64,000 nucleotides of DNA from Erysipelotrichaceae bacterium (GCA_017633115.1 JAGBPZ010000071.1:21587-85586), one strand, 5' to 3'. Shown: positions 26,040 to 35,338, numbered from the stretch's first letter. A program made the numbers and translations. The notes: generated by a model not told the origin, from the letters alone.

Positions 26040-26600
26040 TTATTTCATAAACTGAGCTAATGTACTAAGCAAAGCACTGCCATCTACTTTAGCACTATTA
26101 GTTGTACCACCAGACATCTGTGACATGATGCCCATGATATCATTCATGTCGATTCCATCTGATAAATCAACTTTAGCTGCTGGCTTTTTGGCTTTGCCAC
26201 TTGCTGCAGCAGAAACTGTGCTCAATAAAGCTGGAGCAATATTATTCAATACAGAGCTAACCTGATTTGTTGTCAGACCACTCTGAGCTGCCATAGTTTT
26301 AACCTGAGCATCAGCATTGTTGCCGAGAATGTGACCAATAATCTTAGCACCATCAGCTGTATCTGCACCAGCTAACTGTTTCTGAACTGAATCATCAGTT
26401 TTATGCTGAGATAAAGCATTGACTAATGATGCAGCACCATTCTTAGCTTTAGAATTTGCCGTTAAAGCATAAAGCAACATTGGAATGGCAATTCTTAATA
26501 ATTTCTTGATCTGTGGTCCAGATAAGCCAGTGTTAGATGATAACTGATTAACACTATCATTTGAAGTTAAACTACCTGTTAATAAACTCAATAAATTCAT
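26040..26600 (-). CDS. DUF937 (YidB-like) protein
   Basis: A 186-residue protein with the DUF937 repeat-like helices: TGLSGPQIKKLLRIAIPMLL and QSGLTTNQVSSVLNNIAPAL. It is Ala/Ser/Asn-rich and closes with a DMNDIMGIMSQMSGG segment. No signal peptide. The ATG follows AAGGAGGAG; a longer frame is discounted. Function is not established in any organism I can name with certainty. It is a single gene next to a RibD-C reductase gene 48 bases upstream. Confidence 0.8.
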   Translation of the reverse strand: MNLLSLLTGSLTSNDSVNQLSSNTGLSGPQIKKLLRIAIPMLLYALTANSKAKNGAASLVNALSQHKTDDSVQKQLAGADTADGAKIIGHILGNNADAQVKTMAAQSGLTTNQVSSVLNNIAPALLSTVSAAASGKAKKPAAKVDLSDGIDMNDIMGIMSQMSGGTTNSAKVDGSALLSTLAQFMK

Positions 26601-26648
26601 AATTGTCTCCTCCTTAAAACCATTATAAATCAAAAAGACGATTAGTGA

Positions 26649-27341
26649 CTAATTTTTATATCGATAACGAAAATAAACTACACCATTGATGATTTCTGAG
26701 CTAATGAGTTCATAGGATTGTAAGGCTGCCTGATGGAATAAAAGACCACACTTGGCTCCACCAATGGTTGGAGACTGTACCAGACTCAACTCATCGATAA
26801 CACCTTCACGTTCAAAAGCACCATTGATGACACTGCCACCTTCTAGAAGTAAAGTGTCAATACCAAATAATGTTTTCAACTTATAAAGTGCTAAAGGCAA
26901 GTCAAGGTCATCATCACCGCAAATGATATATGAAACGCCAATACTTTCAAGATAAGCAAGATAAGCATCACTTGCCTGGTAGGTTACAACTTCAATGATG
27001 TGTCGCTGATCATACCCAGGATCCTCATCATAAATCATACCATCACGCCAGCCTAAGCTTCCTTTACGGTCAAACGCTACAGCATAACATCCCGATTGAC
27101 TGGCGATAAAGTCTGTACGTTCAACTGGAACATCTTTAAAAGGCGCTAAATCAGGTTCATAACCTTGGGTAAAACTGCCCATCATTGTCACTTTGCCACA
27201 AGCAAAAGCTTCTGCTTTAAATTGACGATGAAGATCAAAATAAAGTTCATCGATTTCATCAGGTTGACTTCTAAGAAAGTCACCTGTCACATTACCATCG
27301 ATGGACATAACCATATGACAAATTATATAAGGTCGATTCAT
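26649..27341 (-). CDS. RibD C-terminal/dihydrofolate-reductase-like protein
   Basis: A 230-residue cytosolic reductase of the RibD_C family without the deaminase domain. It opens with PYIICHMVMSIDGNVTG, the family start. It keeps the ACGKVTMMG strand, the IICGDDDLDLPLALYKL region and the LLLEGGSVINGAF NADPH-loop motif. Stand-alone members reduce pteridine-like or flavin-related substrates, which are often unknown. The ribosome binding site is AAAGGAGG. No riboflavin genes are nearby, so a direct role in riboflavin synthesis is unlikely. Confidence 0.85.
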   Translation of the reverse strand: MNRPYIICHMVMSIDGNVTGDFLRSQPDEIDELYFDLHRQFKAEAFACGKVTMMGSFTQGYEPDLAPFKDVPVERTDFIASQSGCYAVAFDRKGSLGWRDGMIYDEDPGYDQRHIIEVVTYQASDAYLAYLESIGVSYIICGDDDLDLPLALYKLKTLFGIDTLLLEGGSVINGAFEREGVIDELSLVQSPTIGGAKCGLLFHQAALQSYELISSEIINGVVYFRYRYKN

Positions 27342-27541
27342 ACAGACATCCTCCTTTTTACATTTTATATAAACAACGACTCATGATAGTCATTAAACGA
27401 ATAAATGTCTCATGAGTTAAATGTAACATACTTTTTAAATAATAGACAGTCTATAAAACCTTTATCTTTTTTTAAGATTAACGATAGCATTTATCATGTA
27501 CAATAAAGATAGAAATTTTTCTCAGAAAGGATGATATAGAC

Positions 27542-28843
27542 ATGTTGTTTTCAATTAAGCGCTCTATCACTTTATTACTACTATCATTAAGTTTGATCCT
27601 TACTGGTTGCTCCTCTTCACCTGCTGCAATTAAAAAATATGAAGCTCAAGACATCGTCCAAAAATATGATGGTGATGTTGAAGAATTTTTGAACAGTGAA
27701 GATTATTTAAAATGGCTTGATGAATATGGTCAGTCTACTGAAGCATCAGTAAAACTACAAAAAAAGATGAAGCATTTCTATACTTCAACATTGCCTGTAT
27801 TACTTCAGGCAGATACAAAGAAGAATATGGTTTATTCTCCTCTCAACATTTTCTTCGCTTTAGCTATGCTTGCTGAATGTGCTGGCGGGGAAACACAAAA
27901 ACAGATTTTATCATTGCTTGGAGTATCTTCTACTGATGAACTCAAAGAGATGGTCAAGACACTTATGTATGCCAACAGCGTTGATAATCCTGTCTTAGCA
28001 TCAAAGCTCGCCAACTCCTACTGGCTCAGTAACGAAGGCAATTACAAGGAAGATGTCCTCAATACCCTTGTCAAAGATTATTACGCTTCTTCATATATCG
28101 GTGATATGAAAGATGGAGCTTATATCAAAGAGATGAAAAAATGGCTCAATGAGCATACTGGTGACCTCCTCAAAGATTCTGTTGATGGTCTCACCGTTGA
28201 TCCTGCGACAATTATGGAAATAATGTCAGCAATCTATTACAAAGCTTCATGGAATGACGGCTTCACAACTAAGATGACAAAAACATTCCATGGTGCTAAT
28301 GGGGATACTGATGTTGAAATGATGATGCGTACTGGTCAAATGGATTATTATGCTGATCCAGATTTTAAAGCTGTTATGATTCCTTTATCTCATTCTGGTT
28401 CTATGTATTGCTTCAAAGTGAACAAAGGTACATCTATTGAAGACCTGACAAAAAATCAGAAAGTCATTGATCTTATCAACGGCAGTGTAAAAGCTGATTA
28501 TAGACGCGTTGAATTGACAGTTCCAAAATTTGATGTTGATGCCAATATCGATTTGACGGATTCGTTGAATACCCTTGGTGTCGTTGATGCTTTCACTGAT
28601 CAAGCAAACTTTAAACCATTGACTGATGATGCAGTGATCCTTTCACAGGCAGAACATGCAGCCCGCGTGACTGTTGATGAACAAGGTGTAACAGGTGCTG
28701 CTTATACAATCTTTGGTATTAAAGAAAGCTCAATAATGATTGAAGATGTGCCAATCAACTTCACGTTAGATGAACCTTTCTTGTTCGTTGTGACTGGTGC
28801 TGATCATTCAATCTTATTTAGTGGTACTATTTTCGATTTATAA
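27542..28843 (+). CDS. Serpin family lipoprotein (protease inhibitor)
   Basis: A 433-residue serpin fused to a lipoprotein signal. Residues 6-23 are hydrophobic and end in the lipobox LTGC, so it should be tethered to the outer face of the membrane. Serpin marks are present: NMVYSPLNIFFALAMLAECA, EIMSAIYYKASWNDGF and the closing FTLDEPFLFVVTG. The hinge reads VDEQGVTGAAYTIFG, less Ala-rich than ideal inhibitory hinges, so inhibition is likely but not certain. The reactive loop lies about residues 385-402 (IKESSIMIEDVP). Gut commensals use serpins against host or rival proteases. It is a single gene with an AAAGGATG site. Confidence 0.92.
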   Translation: MLFSIKRSITLLLLSLSLILTGCSSSPAAIKKYEAQDIVQKYDGDVEEFLNSEDYLKWLDEYGQSTEASVKLQKKMKHFYTSTLPVLLQADTKKNMVYSPLNIFFALAMLAECAGGETQKQILSLLGVSSTDELKEMVKTLMYANSVDNPVLASKLANSYWLSNEGNYKEDVLNTLVKDYYASSYIGDMKDGAYIKEMKKWLNEHTGDLLKDSVDGLTVDPATIMEIMSAIYYKASWNDGFTTKMTKTFHGANGDTDVEMMMRTGQMDYYADPDFKAVMIPLSHSGSMYCFKVNKGTSIEDLTKNQKVIDLINGSVKADYRRVELTVPKFDVDANIDLTDSLNTLGVVDAFTDQANFKPLTDDAVILSQAEHAARVTVDEQGVTGAAYTIFGIKESSIMIEDVPINFTLDEPFLFVVTGADHSILFSGTIFDL

Positions 28844-28871
28844 AATAAGCTCATTCCAATCAAAGCAAACT

Positions 28872-28901
28872 AAAAAAGTTGTCTCTCATGACAACTTTTT
28901 T
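28872..28901. terminator. Bidirectional terminator between the serpin gene and deoC
   Basis: AAAAAAGTTGTC / GACAACTTTTTT, a 12-pair stem with a six-base loop and A/T runs on both sides. Confidence 0.92.
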
Positions 28902-28914
28902 GTGGTTTTATCAT

Positions 28915-29604
28915 TTATTGATGAGCTTCATCATATCCCTTTAAAATCGCAAAAGATGAGCTTGTGCCAATACGGGTAGCACCAGCATCAATCATGTTTG
29001 CGCATTGTTCCCAGGTACGAACGCCTCCGGCAGCTTTGACACCAACTTCATAACCTACAGTTTCTTTCATCAGACGTACGTCTTCAACAGTGGCGCCACC
29101 AGTGCCAAATCCAGTGCTTGTTTTAATGAAGTCAGGTTTAACCGCTTTGGCAATTAAAGCCAACTCTTTGATTTCTTCTTTTGACAGATAACAGTTTTCA
29201 AAAATAACTTTGATGATTTTATGATGCTTATGGCATAACTCAACCATGGCTTCCATTTCTGCCCTAATAGCATCATAGCGATGCATAATGGCATCCCCAA
29301 CGTTAATGACATAATCGATTTCATCAGCGCCATCATCAATCGCATTTTTAGCTTCAGCTAATTTTGATGCCGTTGTCATTTGACCTAAAGGAAAAGCGAT
29401 GGCAGCTCCGACATGAATATCAGTATCCTTCAATAGCTGATGACAATATGCTACTGGTGCCGAATTGATGGCAACCATGGCTGCATGAATCTGTTTAGCT
29501 TCATCAGTAAGTCGTTTAAAATCTTCATCAGTTGCGTTTGGTTTCAGATTCGTATGATCAAATAGTCTTGATAATTCTTCTCTGGTAATAGTTTGACTGT
29601 TCAT
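28915..29604 (-). CDS. deoC: Deoxyribose-phosphate aldolase DeoC
   Basis: A 229-residue class I aldolase that splits 2-deoxyribose 5-phosphate into glyceraldehyde 3-phosphate and acetaldehyde. The Schiff-base Lys lies in DFIKTSTGFGTGGAT and the second catalytic Lys in VGVKAAGGVRTWEQ; the proton-relay Asp is in EIDYVINVG. The ATG follows GCGAGGT; a longer frame overlaps the HAD gene and is not used. It is not linked to other deo genes. It lies 11 bases after a Cof-type HAD phosphatase gene, so the two are probably co-transcribed. Confidence 0.95.
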   Translation of the reverse strand: MNSQTITREELSRLFDHTNLKPNATDEDFKRLTDEAKQIHAAMVAINSAPVAYCHQLLKDTDIHVGAAIAFPLGQMTTASKLAEAKNAIDDGADEIDYVINVGDAIMHRYDAIRAEMEAMVELCHKHHKIIKVIFENCYLSKEEIKELALIAKAVKPDFIKTSTGFGTGGATVEDVRLMKETVGYEVGVKAAGGVRTWEQCANMIDAGATRIGTSSSFAILKGYDEAHQ

Positions 29605-29615
29605 AAATACCTCGC

Positions 29616-30476
29616 TTATAAATGGTCTAATGCATAATGAATAGCTTCTGCAAAGCCACCATCCTGACAACGAGAAACAACATGATAGGCATGTTTTAAA
29701 ATCCCTTCATCACTGTTGCATGGGGCAAAGGAATAAGGAAAACATTCAAAAAGTGATAAGTCATTCATACCATCACCTAAGACGATGACTTCTTCTTTTG
29801 TGATGCCCTTTTTCTTAATGACCTCCTCAAGAATAAAACCCTTCTGTGCACGGACATTCGTCACTTCAACATTATCAGAGAAAGATGATAAGTAAGAAAT
29901 ACCAGGAATCTTTTCTAATAATTCATGGGAAGGCAAACATTTTGTTTCATCTTCATGAAAGGCTTCTACCTTGATGATTTCATGATTCTCTGCTAAAAAA
30001 GCATCCATGTCTTCGATTTTCTGCAGGTGACAACATGGCATATCGCTGCGTGATCCACCAGGTTCAAAATCCGCTAAAGATGCATCAAATCGAGCATGGC
30101 AACGACGGGCAAACATGATACGTACATATTCAGGTTCGTAACAAGTATAAAAGCCATCGGTCATGTAAACCATGTAAGGTATGTCTAATTGATGAAAGAT
30201 TGATAATACATCTTTAAAGACACTTTTATCCATGTAACAGCTCATGAGGACTTCATCATGTTCATCACGATATTCCGCACCATTACCAACAATCGCTGAA
30301 CATTGAATATCAAATGGTTTAAGAACAGGACGAATACTGGCTATATCACGACCGGAAGCAATCGCAAATTCAATCCCCTGTTTTTGCATCTGGTGAATGA
30401 TATCCACATCTTCCTGACGGATTTTGCCTTTATATAATAGAGTGTTGTCTAAATCACTGGCAACCAGTTTAATCAT
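29616..30476 (-). CDS. Cof-type HAD phosphatase
   Basis: A 286-residue phosphatase of the HAD IIB (Cof/YidA) group. Motif I is SDLDNTLLY (residue 8 on), motif II ASGRDIASIRPVL, motif III Lys in RAQKGFILEEV and motif IV LGDGMNDLSLFE. The substrate-selecting cap lies between about 85 and 200. Likely substrates are sugar or nucleotide phosphates. The site is AAGGATCC. It precedes deoC and follows a glutaredoxin-like gene by nine bases. Confidence 0.9.
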   Translation of the reverse strand: MIKLVASDLDNTLLYKGKIRQEDVDIIHQMQKQGIEFAIASGRDIASIRPVLKPFDIQCSAIVGNGAEYRDEHDEVLMSCYMDKSVFKDVLSIFHQLDIPYMVYMTDGFYTCYEPEYVRIMFARRCHARFDASLADFEPGGSRSDMPCCHLQKIEDMDAFLAENHEIIKVEAFHEDETKCLPSHELLEKIPGISYLSSFSDNVEVTNVRAQKGFILEEVIKKKGITKEEVIVLGDGMNDLSLFECFPYSFAPCNSDEGILKHAYHVVSRCQDGGFAEAIHYALDHL

Positions 30477-30485
30477 AAAGGATCC

Positions 30486-30758
30486 TTATAATGCCTTGTC
30501 AAAGACATCTTTGACATGCGCTTTGACTGCTGCATAGTCATGACTAGGTGAACATTCATAGACTTTCACTTCATCAATATAGAATGTTGGAACATAGTAA
30601 TAATCATAAGAATCAGCTAATGCCACTTCAACATTTTCGTTGATTTGTGTCATAGTGATGTCACGATATTTATCTTCTTTTTTGAGTTCATCAATAGCTT
30701 TAAAAGCATAACGGCAATAAGGACAGCCATTCATATAAAACATTTTAATGTCTTTCAT
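30486..30758 (-). CDS. Glutaredoxin-like protein (CPYC)
   Basis: A 90-residue thioredoxin-fold protein with the redox pair in GCPYCRYAFKA and the cis-Pro in YYVPTFYIDE. The ATG is behind TGGAGG. It is a close paralog in layout of the CGYC protein at 41040. Such proteins reduce small disulfides, but the partner is unknown. It lies between the Cof-type phosphatase and a small zinc-ribbon gene. Confidence 0.88.
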   Translation of the reverse strand: MKDIKMFYMNGCPYCRYAFKAIDELKKEDKYRDITMTQINENVEVALADSYDYYYVPTFYIDEVKVYECSPSHDYAAVKAHVKDVFDKAL

Positions 30759-30793
30759 TGTCTTTCCTCCATTATTAAATAATTTCAATTGAT

Positions 30794-31051
30794 TTAAATA
30801 GTAAAAAGCTGACCACAGTCAAGACAGCGATAACCTTCACTGCCATCACTGTTGACAATTTCAACAACGTTGACACTTTCACAGTAAGGACATCTGATTG
30901 GATTCACAAAGAATGTGCCCGCGATAAGGTCTTCTGGATAATCAATACCTTCTGCTTCAAAAAGCATCATTACATCAAATAAACTTTCACATCTATAAGC
31001 TTTCATTGCGATTCTCTTTGGCAATGTTTTTACGAATTCTTCTAGTTCCAT
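30794..31051 (-). CDS. Small zinc-ribbon protein
   Basis: An 85-residue protein whose C-terminal half is a four-Cys zinc ribbon: CPYCESVNVVEIVNSDG, then YRCLDCGQLF. The N-terminal 45 residues are helical and acidic (EEFVKTLPKRIAMKAYRCE). No family is recognised. The site is AAAGGATT. It is probably co-transcribed with the glutaredoxin-like gene 35 bases downstream. Confidence 0.7.
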   Translation of the reverse strand: MELEEFVKTLPKRIAMKAYRCESLFDVMMLFEAEGIDYPEDLIAGTFFVNPIRCPYCESVNVVEIVNSDGSEGYRCLDCGQLFTI

Positions 31052-31123
31052 TCTTTAAAATCCTTTCTTTTTTATGGCTCAAAGTATACCATAAACATTT
31101 TATTTCGTCATTGTATATGCATT

Positions 31124-31807
31124 TCACATTTTTTCAAGCAGAGAGGGGATCTCTGCTAATGTCGTTACCCGAAGATCGACATCTTCTCCATTTGAATAAC
31201 GATCATAACGATCAAACAAACAAGTCTTGATGCCTGCTTCACGTCCTCCGGCCATATCTGAAGTCAATGAATCACCAATAATGATGATTTCATCTTTTTC
31301 AAATGGAATTCGTTGAAAACAGTAATCAAAGAACTCAAGTAGCGGTTTTTGATAACCAACTTGTTCAGATACAAAAACATCATCAAAGTAATGAAGCATA
31401 TTGGCCTTCTCTAAACGATTGAGTTGTTGCTTATATGGTCCATTGGATACGACATAAAGATGATAGTGTCCATGAAGTGCCTCAAGTAATTCATAACTGC
31501 CTGTTACTGGAATCCCACAATCAAAGAGATAACGACGGAAATAGTCTTCAAAGACAGCACCATCAAAATCTATATCAAAAGCTTTAAATATGCGCTGCCA
31601 GCGAAACTCACGTAATTGTGGCAATGTCAGTTCACCACGCTCGATTTCCTGCCATAGTGCTCCATTGATACGGTTGAATGTGGCAATCATCCAGTCTTCA
31701 TATGGTCGTAATCCAAAGTAGGCAAAACCATCCTTCATCGCCTCGATACAAAAACCTTCAAAATCTAACAAGGTATCATCAATATCTATTAAAACAGCTT
31801 TAATCAT
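31124..31807 (-). CDS. HAD hydrolase, YjjG/YfnB-type nucleotidase
   Basis: A 227-residue HAD phosphatase with DIDDTLLDF (motif I), YVVSNGPYKQQ (motif II), Lys in QVGYQKPLLEFFDYC (motif III) and IIGDSLTSDMAGG (motif IV). The cap opens with the YFGLRPYEDW segment seen in YjjG-type pyrimidine 5'-nucleotidases. The chosen ATG lies behind AAAGGAT, and its first eight bases overlap the stop of the ElaA-like gene, which implies coupling. Confidence 0.88.
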   Translation of the reverse strand: MIKAVLIDIDDTLLDFEGFCIEAMKDGFAYFGLRPYEDWMIATFNRINGALWQEIERGELTLPQLREFRWQRIFKAFDIDFDGAVFEDYFRRYLFDCGIPVTGSYELLEALHGHYHLYVVSNGPYKQQLNRLEKANMLHYFDDVFVSEQVGYQKPLLEFFDYCFQRIPFEKDEIIIIGDSLTSDMAGGREAGIKTCLFDRYDRYSNGEDVDLRVTTLAEIPSLLEKM

Positions 31808-32243
31808 TATGAGGATCCTTTCTAAGACGCATTTTGATATGAGGAATACCATCTTCATCAAATGGCTCACCAAAGCTTTTAAAACCAAGTCGTTCATAAA
31901 ATCCCTCAGCGTAACATTGAGCTTCTATATAAATTGAGGTGATTCCTGCTTTCTTAAAACATTCATCAATACCTTTCGCCACGATTTGACGTCCAAGTCC
32001 TACACCTCTAATGCGCGTCAAAACACGTCCAATCTGCATCGTCGTGTCATCTCTTTGGAAAAAGCGAAGATAGGCATTGATTTGCCCATTCTCTTCTATC
32101 CATAAATGAGAGCTTTGAGGATCGAGATCATCGATATCTGCGTAAATGCAGGATTGTTCAATGATAAAAACTTCTTCACGCACTTTTAAAATGCGATAGA
32201 GTTCATCAACACTCAGTTCAGAAAAGTTTTTACAATAGTGCAT
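31800..32243 (-). CDS. GNAT acetyltransferase, ElaA type
   Basis: A 147-residue GNAT protein. The ElaA-type start LKVREEVFIIEQSCIYADID is followed by LWIEENGQINAYLRF, the acetyl-CoA loop RIRGVGLGRQIVAKG and YAEGFYERLGFKSFGEPFDE. The acceptor is unknown. It has an AAAAGGAGGAT site, follows the terminator of rluA and overlaps the HAD nucleotidase gene. Confidence 0.9.
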   Translation of the reverse strand: MHYCKNFSELSVDELYRILKVREEVFIIEQSCIYADIDDLDPQSSHLWIEENGQINAYLRFFQRDDTTMQIGRVLTRIRGVGLGRQIVAKGIDECFKKAGITSIYIEAQCYAEGFYERLGFKSFGEPFDEDGIPHIKMRLRKDPHND

Positions 32244-32269
32244 AATGTTTCGATCCTCCTTTTCAAAAA

Positions 32270-32293
32270 AGCCCTCTGTTTATACAGAAGACT
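32270..32293 (-). terminator. Terminator of the rluA-family gene
   Basis: On the minus strand AGTCTTCTGT/ACAGAGGGCT pairs with G-U wobbles around an ATAA loop, followed by TTTTTTG. Confidence 0.65.
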
Positions 32294-32294
32294 C

Positions 32295-32930
32295 CTAACT
32301 TTCAATACAATCAAATACTGTCCATGGATATTCATCAGGCGGTGATATTTTAAACTCGACTCGTCGATGATGATCAATAAAGGACAATTCACAATGACAT
32401 AAGGCAAGATGATTTGCTTTCACACGTGAACCATATTTCCCATCGCCAACAAGAGGCATTGCACGGGCTGCAAACTGACATCTGATTTGATGGAAACGTC
32501 CCGTCTTAAGCTTGATTTTAACCAAAGACAAATCATTGGCCTGATTATAGGCTAACCTTTGATAAGATAGACGAGCCTCTTTGACACCTTTACGTTGACG
32601 TTTAACAACATAGGATTTACCCGCACGACGATCACGATAGAGATAATCAATCATCTCACCCTGATCATCAATCAAGCCTTTAACGACTGCAAGGTAGGTT
32701 TTATGCAGCTGCTGCGATTGGATTTGTTGCGATAAATCATTCGCAAAGGTTTTGTTTTTAGCATAAACAAGTAATCCCGAGGTTGGCGTATCGAGGCGAT
32801 GGACACAATAATAAGTGGCATCATCATTTAAGGCAGCCGCAACACCATGTTCAGCTTCAATACCCGCTGGTTTATTAATGACAATATAGTCATCCGTTTG
32901 GGCAATAATATTAATCTTCGTCAAATTCAT
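32295..32930 (-). CDS. RluA-family pseudouridine synthase
   Basis: A 211-residue RNA pseudouridine synthase without an S4 domain. The catalytic Asp is in CVHRLDTPTSGLLVYAK; KPAGIEAEHG and KLKTGRFHQIRCQFAA are the other family motifs. The ATG at 32930 follows AGGATGTCT; earlier in-frame ATGs lack a spaced site. It overlaps the end of the DUF1292 gene by 20 bases, so the two are translationally linked. The modified uridine in rRNA or tRNA cannot be read from sequence. Confidence 0.9.
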   Translation of the reverse strand: MNLTKINIIAQTDDYIVINKPAGIEAEHGVAAALNDDATYYCVHRLDTPTSGLLVYAKNKTFANDLSQQIQSQQLHKTYLAVVKGLIDDQGEMIDYLYRDRRAGKSYVVKRQRKGVKEARLSYQRLAYNQANDLSLVKIKLKTGRFHQIRCQFAARAMPLVGDGKYGSRVKANHLALCHCELSFIDHHRRVEFKISPPDEYPWTVFDCIES

Positions 32931-33186
32931 AGACATCCTGGAAGTGTTCTTTGAAGATTTCAAAAACACCCTCTAAGATTTCATCGCTTAAATCGCCATC
33001 AAAGACTACTTCGTCACCATCAGTATCTTCAATTTTGACGATAATGACATCACCCTGATCATCATCTGTCACAGGTAAAAAGACACCATATTCATTATTG
33101 TCATAAAAAACTGTATCCTGTAACTCACATTCAAAAGTTGTGCCATCTTCATTTTCAAAGACCATTAATAAATTATCTTCAATCAT
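32911..33186 (-). CDS. DUF1292 family protein
   Basis: A 91-residue, very acidic protein typical of the DUF1292/YrzB group: LLMVFENEDGTTFECELQDT, then the EYGVFLPV strand. YrzB genes often accompany RNA-processing or cell-envelope genes, but no activity is known. It sits 11 bases after the DUF4375-like gene and overlaps the pseudouridine synthase gene. Confidence 0.85.
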   Translation of the reverse strand: MIEDNLLMVFENEDGTTFECELQDTVFYDNNEYGVFLPVTDDDQGDVIIVKIEDTDGDEVVFDGDLSDEILEGVFEIFKEHFQDVYEFDED

Positions 33187-33197
33187 TTGTCTGTCTC

Positions 33198-33863
33198 CTA
33201 ATCTTCTACACCTTCAAGCATATCATCCATATGACTGCGTAAGTAACGTGAAAGTAATCCGTGATAATTATTTGTTTGATTCAGATTGATAAATGCTTCA
33301 TCAAAATAATAAAGCGCATATTGATCATAGATGCGATCATAAACATCTTCAAAATCTTCATCATCATCCATGTCGATATTAAAATCATCCATATCAAGCT
33401 GACTGCTCATAAAGAAACTGCGGTAAAGGTTGGCATAATCATGGCCGCCAATTGTGTCAAGACATTGTGGCACTAATGGTACGAGACCAGGTTCTTCAAT
33501 CAAGAAGTCACCAAAGCGTTCATCGAGGCAGCTGTCACCTAAAGTATCGAGAACATAATAAACTGTCTGCACCGGATTCAGGGCTTCGAGAATCTCTTCA
33601 TCTTCCTCAAAATCTTCGGTAATACGATAGACCTTTTGGGACAATGCCACCAACATTTCATCGTCATCAAGCGCGAGAATGTCATCTTTTGTAGCATGAA
33701 CATAAGCGTCTTCTTCCTCGTGATCCCTACCATCGACAAAAGCTTTGACGTCTTCCATGATATCATTGATCATCATGTTAGGATCAAAATTGCCTTCTTC
33801 CATTTGTTTCTTATATTTTTCTTGTGATTGACGTAAAAATTCTTGAAATTTTGGGTCATCCAT
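33198..33863 (-). CDS. Acidic protein, possibly DUF4375 (DMP19-like)
   Basis: A 221-residue, strongly acidic soluble protein. The ATG follows GAGGAG by eight bases. The middle part (about 95-160: NPVQTVYYVLDTL, FLIEEPGLVPLVPQCLDTIG, YANLYRSFF) resembles the helical DUF4375 fold. The flanks are Asp/Glu-rich. That family match is tentative. It begins the leftward run with DUF1292 and rluA-type genes. Confidence 0.65.
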   Translation of the reverse strand: MDDPKFQEFLRQSQEKYKKQMEEGNFDPNMMINDIMEDVKAFVDGRDHEEEDAYVHATKDDILALDDDEMLVALSQKVYRITEDFEEDEEILEALNPVQTVYYVLDTLGDSCLDERFGDFLIEEPGLVPLVPQCLDTIGGHDYANLYRSFFMSSQLDMDDFNIDMDDDEDFEDVYDRIYDQYALYYFDEAFINLNQTNNYHGLLSRYLRSHMDDMLEGVED

Positions 33864-33920
33864 ATGTATCACTCCTCGAGCCCTATTGTATCAAAACCAA
33901 TAATAAATGAAAAGACAAAC

Positions 33921-33947
33921 TAAAAGCGCCAGATATCCTGACGCTTT
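33921..33947 (-). terminator. Terminator of the 6-phospho-beta-glucosidase operon
   Basis: On the minus strand AAAGCGTCAG/CTGGCGCTTT with one U-G pair and a five-base loop, followed by TTTTAGTTTG. Confidence 0.68.
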
Positions 33948-33955
33948 GAATAAGA

Positions 33956-35338
33956 TTAAGCTAAATCTTCACCATTACTGCCAAATGCTTTTGCAGCCCA
34001 GGCAAATGATTTCTTAGGTACACGACGTAAATCTCTTAAGTCGGTATCAGTTCTATTGACGAAGACGAAACCATAACGTTTAGCGACTTCACAAGATGAT
34101 GAAGGGATATCAATTGGACCCCAAACGATATAACCAAGACAATCAACGCCATCTTCAAACATAGCCTGTTTCATAGCTTCGATATGGTTGCGGTGGTATT
34201 CGATACGATAATCATCATTAACTTCGCCATTTTCATCAAGTTCTTCACGAGCACCCATACCATTTTCAAGAATGAAAACTGGCATTCTATAACGCTGATA
34301 CATATCACATAAGATCCATCTTAAACCAACAGCATCTTTTTCCCAGCCCCATTCAGTGGCATCAAGATGAGGATTCTGAATGATATGATCTTCGATACAG
34401 TCATTAAATGGACGTTCGTAATCAAATGTACCTTCAGTTAAAGTATTTGAACGATAGTATGAGAAGCAGAGGTAGTCAACAGTTGATTCAAGCATTAATT
34501 CTTCATCGCCTTCTTCCATTTCTGGATACCAGCCACGATTCTTTAAATAAGTTGTCCAATATGCAGGATATTTACCAGTTGCCTGTACTTCAACAACCCA
34601 CTGAGAATGATAGTTGTAAGCCTGCTGACAGAAGAGATTGTTTTCTGGAGTCATAGTTGCTGGATAGTAATTAGTAACAGTTGTCATACCACCCATTTTT
34701 GCATCAGGTACCATTTCATGTAAAAGTTTAGTTGCTTTACAATGAGCAATCATAACATTATGAGCAACCTGGTAAAGGTGAGCAGCTTCGCTCTTACCTT
34801 CTGGTACATCATAAGCATTAGAGACTCTGATGAAAACTGAATGAAGATTCTGTTCATTGAAAGTCATCCAATGTTTAACACGGTCACCAAAACGTTCATA
34901 ACAAACTTTTGCATAACGAGCAAATAAATCAACAACAGTTCTTGAAGCAAAACCGTTATACTTCTTAACTAAGTGAGCTGGCATATCGAAATGAACAAGA
35001 GTGATCATTGGTTCGATACCTGCAGCTAATAACTTATCAATCAAATCACTGTAGAACTTAACGCCTTCTTCGTTAACTTCATCATCACCATTAGGAATGA
35101 TTCTGCTCCAGCAGATTGAGAAACGATAGAAGTTGAAGTTCATTTGACGCATTAATTCGATATCTTCATCATAGCGATGGTAAGCATCGATTGCGACTTT
35201 CCAGTCGGCATGACCTTCTGGTGTTGGTGTAATGTCATAAATACTAACGCCTTTACCGCCTTCGTCCCAGGCGCCTTCAGTCTGGAATGATGATACGCTG
35301 CCACCCCAGAAAAATCCTTTTGGTAATTGTTTGTTCAT
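33956..35338 (-). CDS. 6-phospho-beta-glucosidase (GH1)
   Basis: A 460-residue GH1 enzyme. The acid/base Glu is in MTFNEQN and the nucleophile Glu in FILENGMGA. The phospho-sugar binding signature is present near the end as SSSCEVAKRYGFVFV (Ser, Lys, Tyr), so the substrate is a 6-phosphorylated beta-glucoside delivered by a PTS. The ATG follows TGGAGG by eight bases, 14 bases after the manA stop. No PTS permease is adjacent. Together with manA it would feed phosphorylated sugars into glycolysis. The divergent RpiR regulator is the likely controller. Confidence 0.93.
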   Translation of the reverse strand: MNKQLPKGFFWGGSVSSFQTEGAWDEGGKGVSIYDITPTPEGHADWKVAIDAYHRYDEDIELMRQMNFNFYRFSICWSRIIPNGDDEVNEEGVKFYSDLIDKLLAAGIEPMITLVHFDMPAHLVKKYNGFASRTVVDLFARYAKVCYERFGDRVKHWMTFNEQNLHSVFIRVSNAYDVPEGKSEAAHLYQVAHNVMIAHCKATKLLHEMVPDAKMGGMTTVTNYYPATMTPENNLFCQQAYNYHSQWVVEVQATGKYPAYWTTYLKNRGWYPEMEEGDEELMLESTVDYLCFSYYRSNTLTEGTFDYERPFNDCIEDHIIQNPHLDATEWGWEKDAVGLRWILCDMYQRYRMPVFILENGMGAREELDENGEVNDDYRIEYHRNHIEAMKQAMFEDGVDCLGYIVWGPIDIPSSSCEVAKRYGFVFVNRTDTDLRDLRRVPKKSFAWAAKAFGSNGEDLA

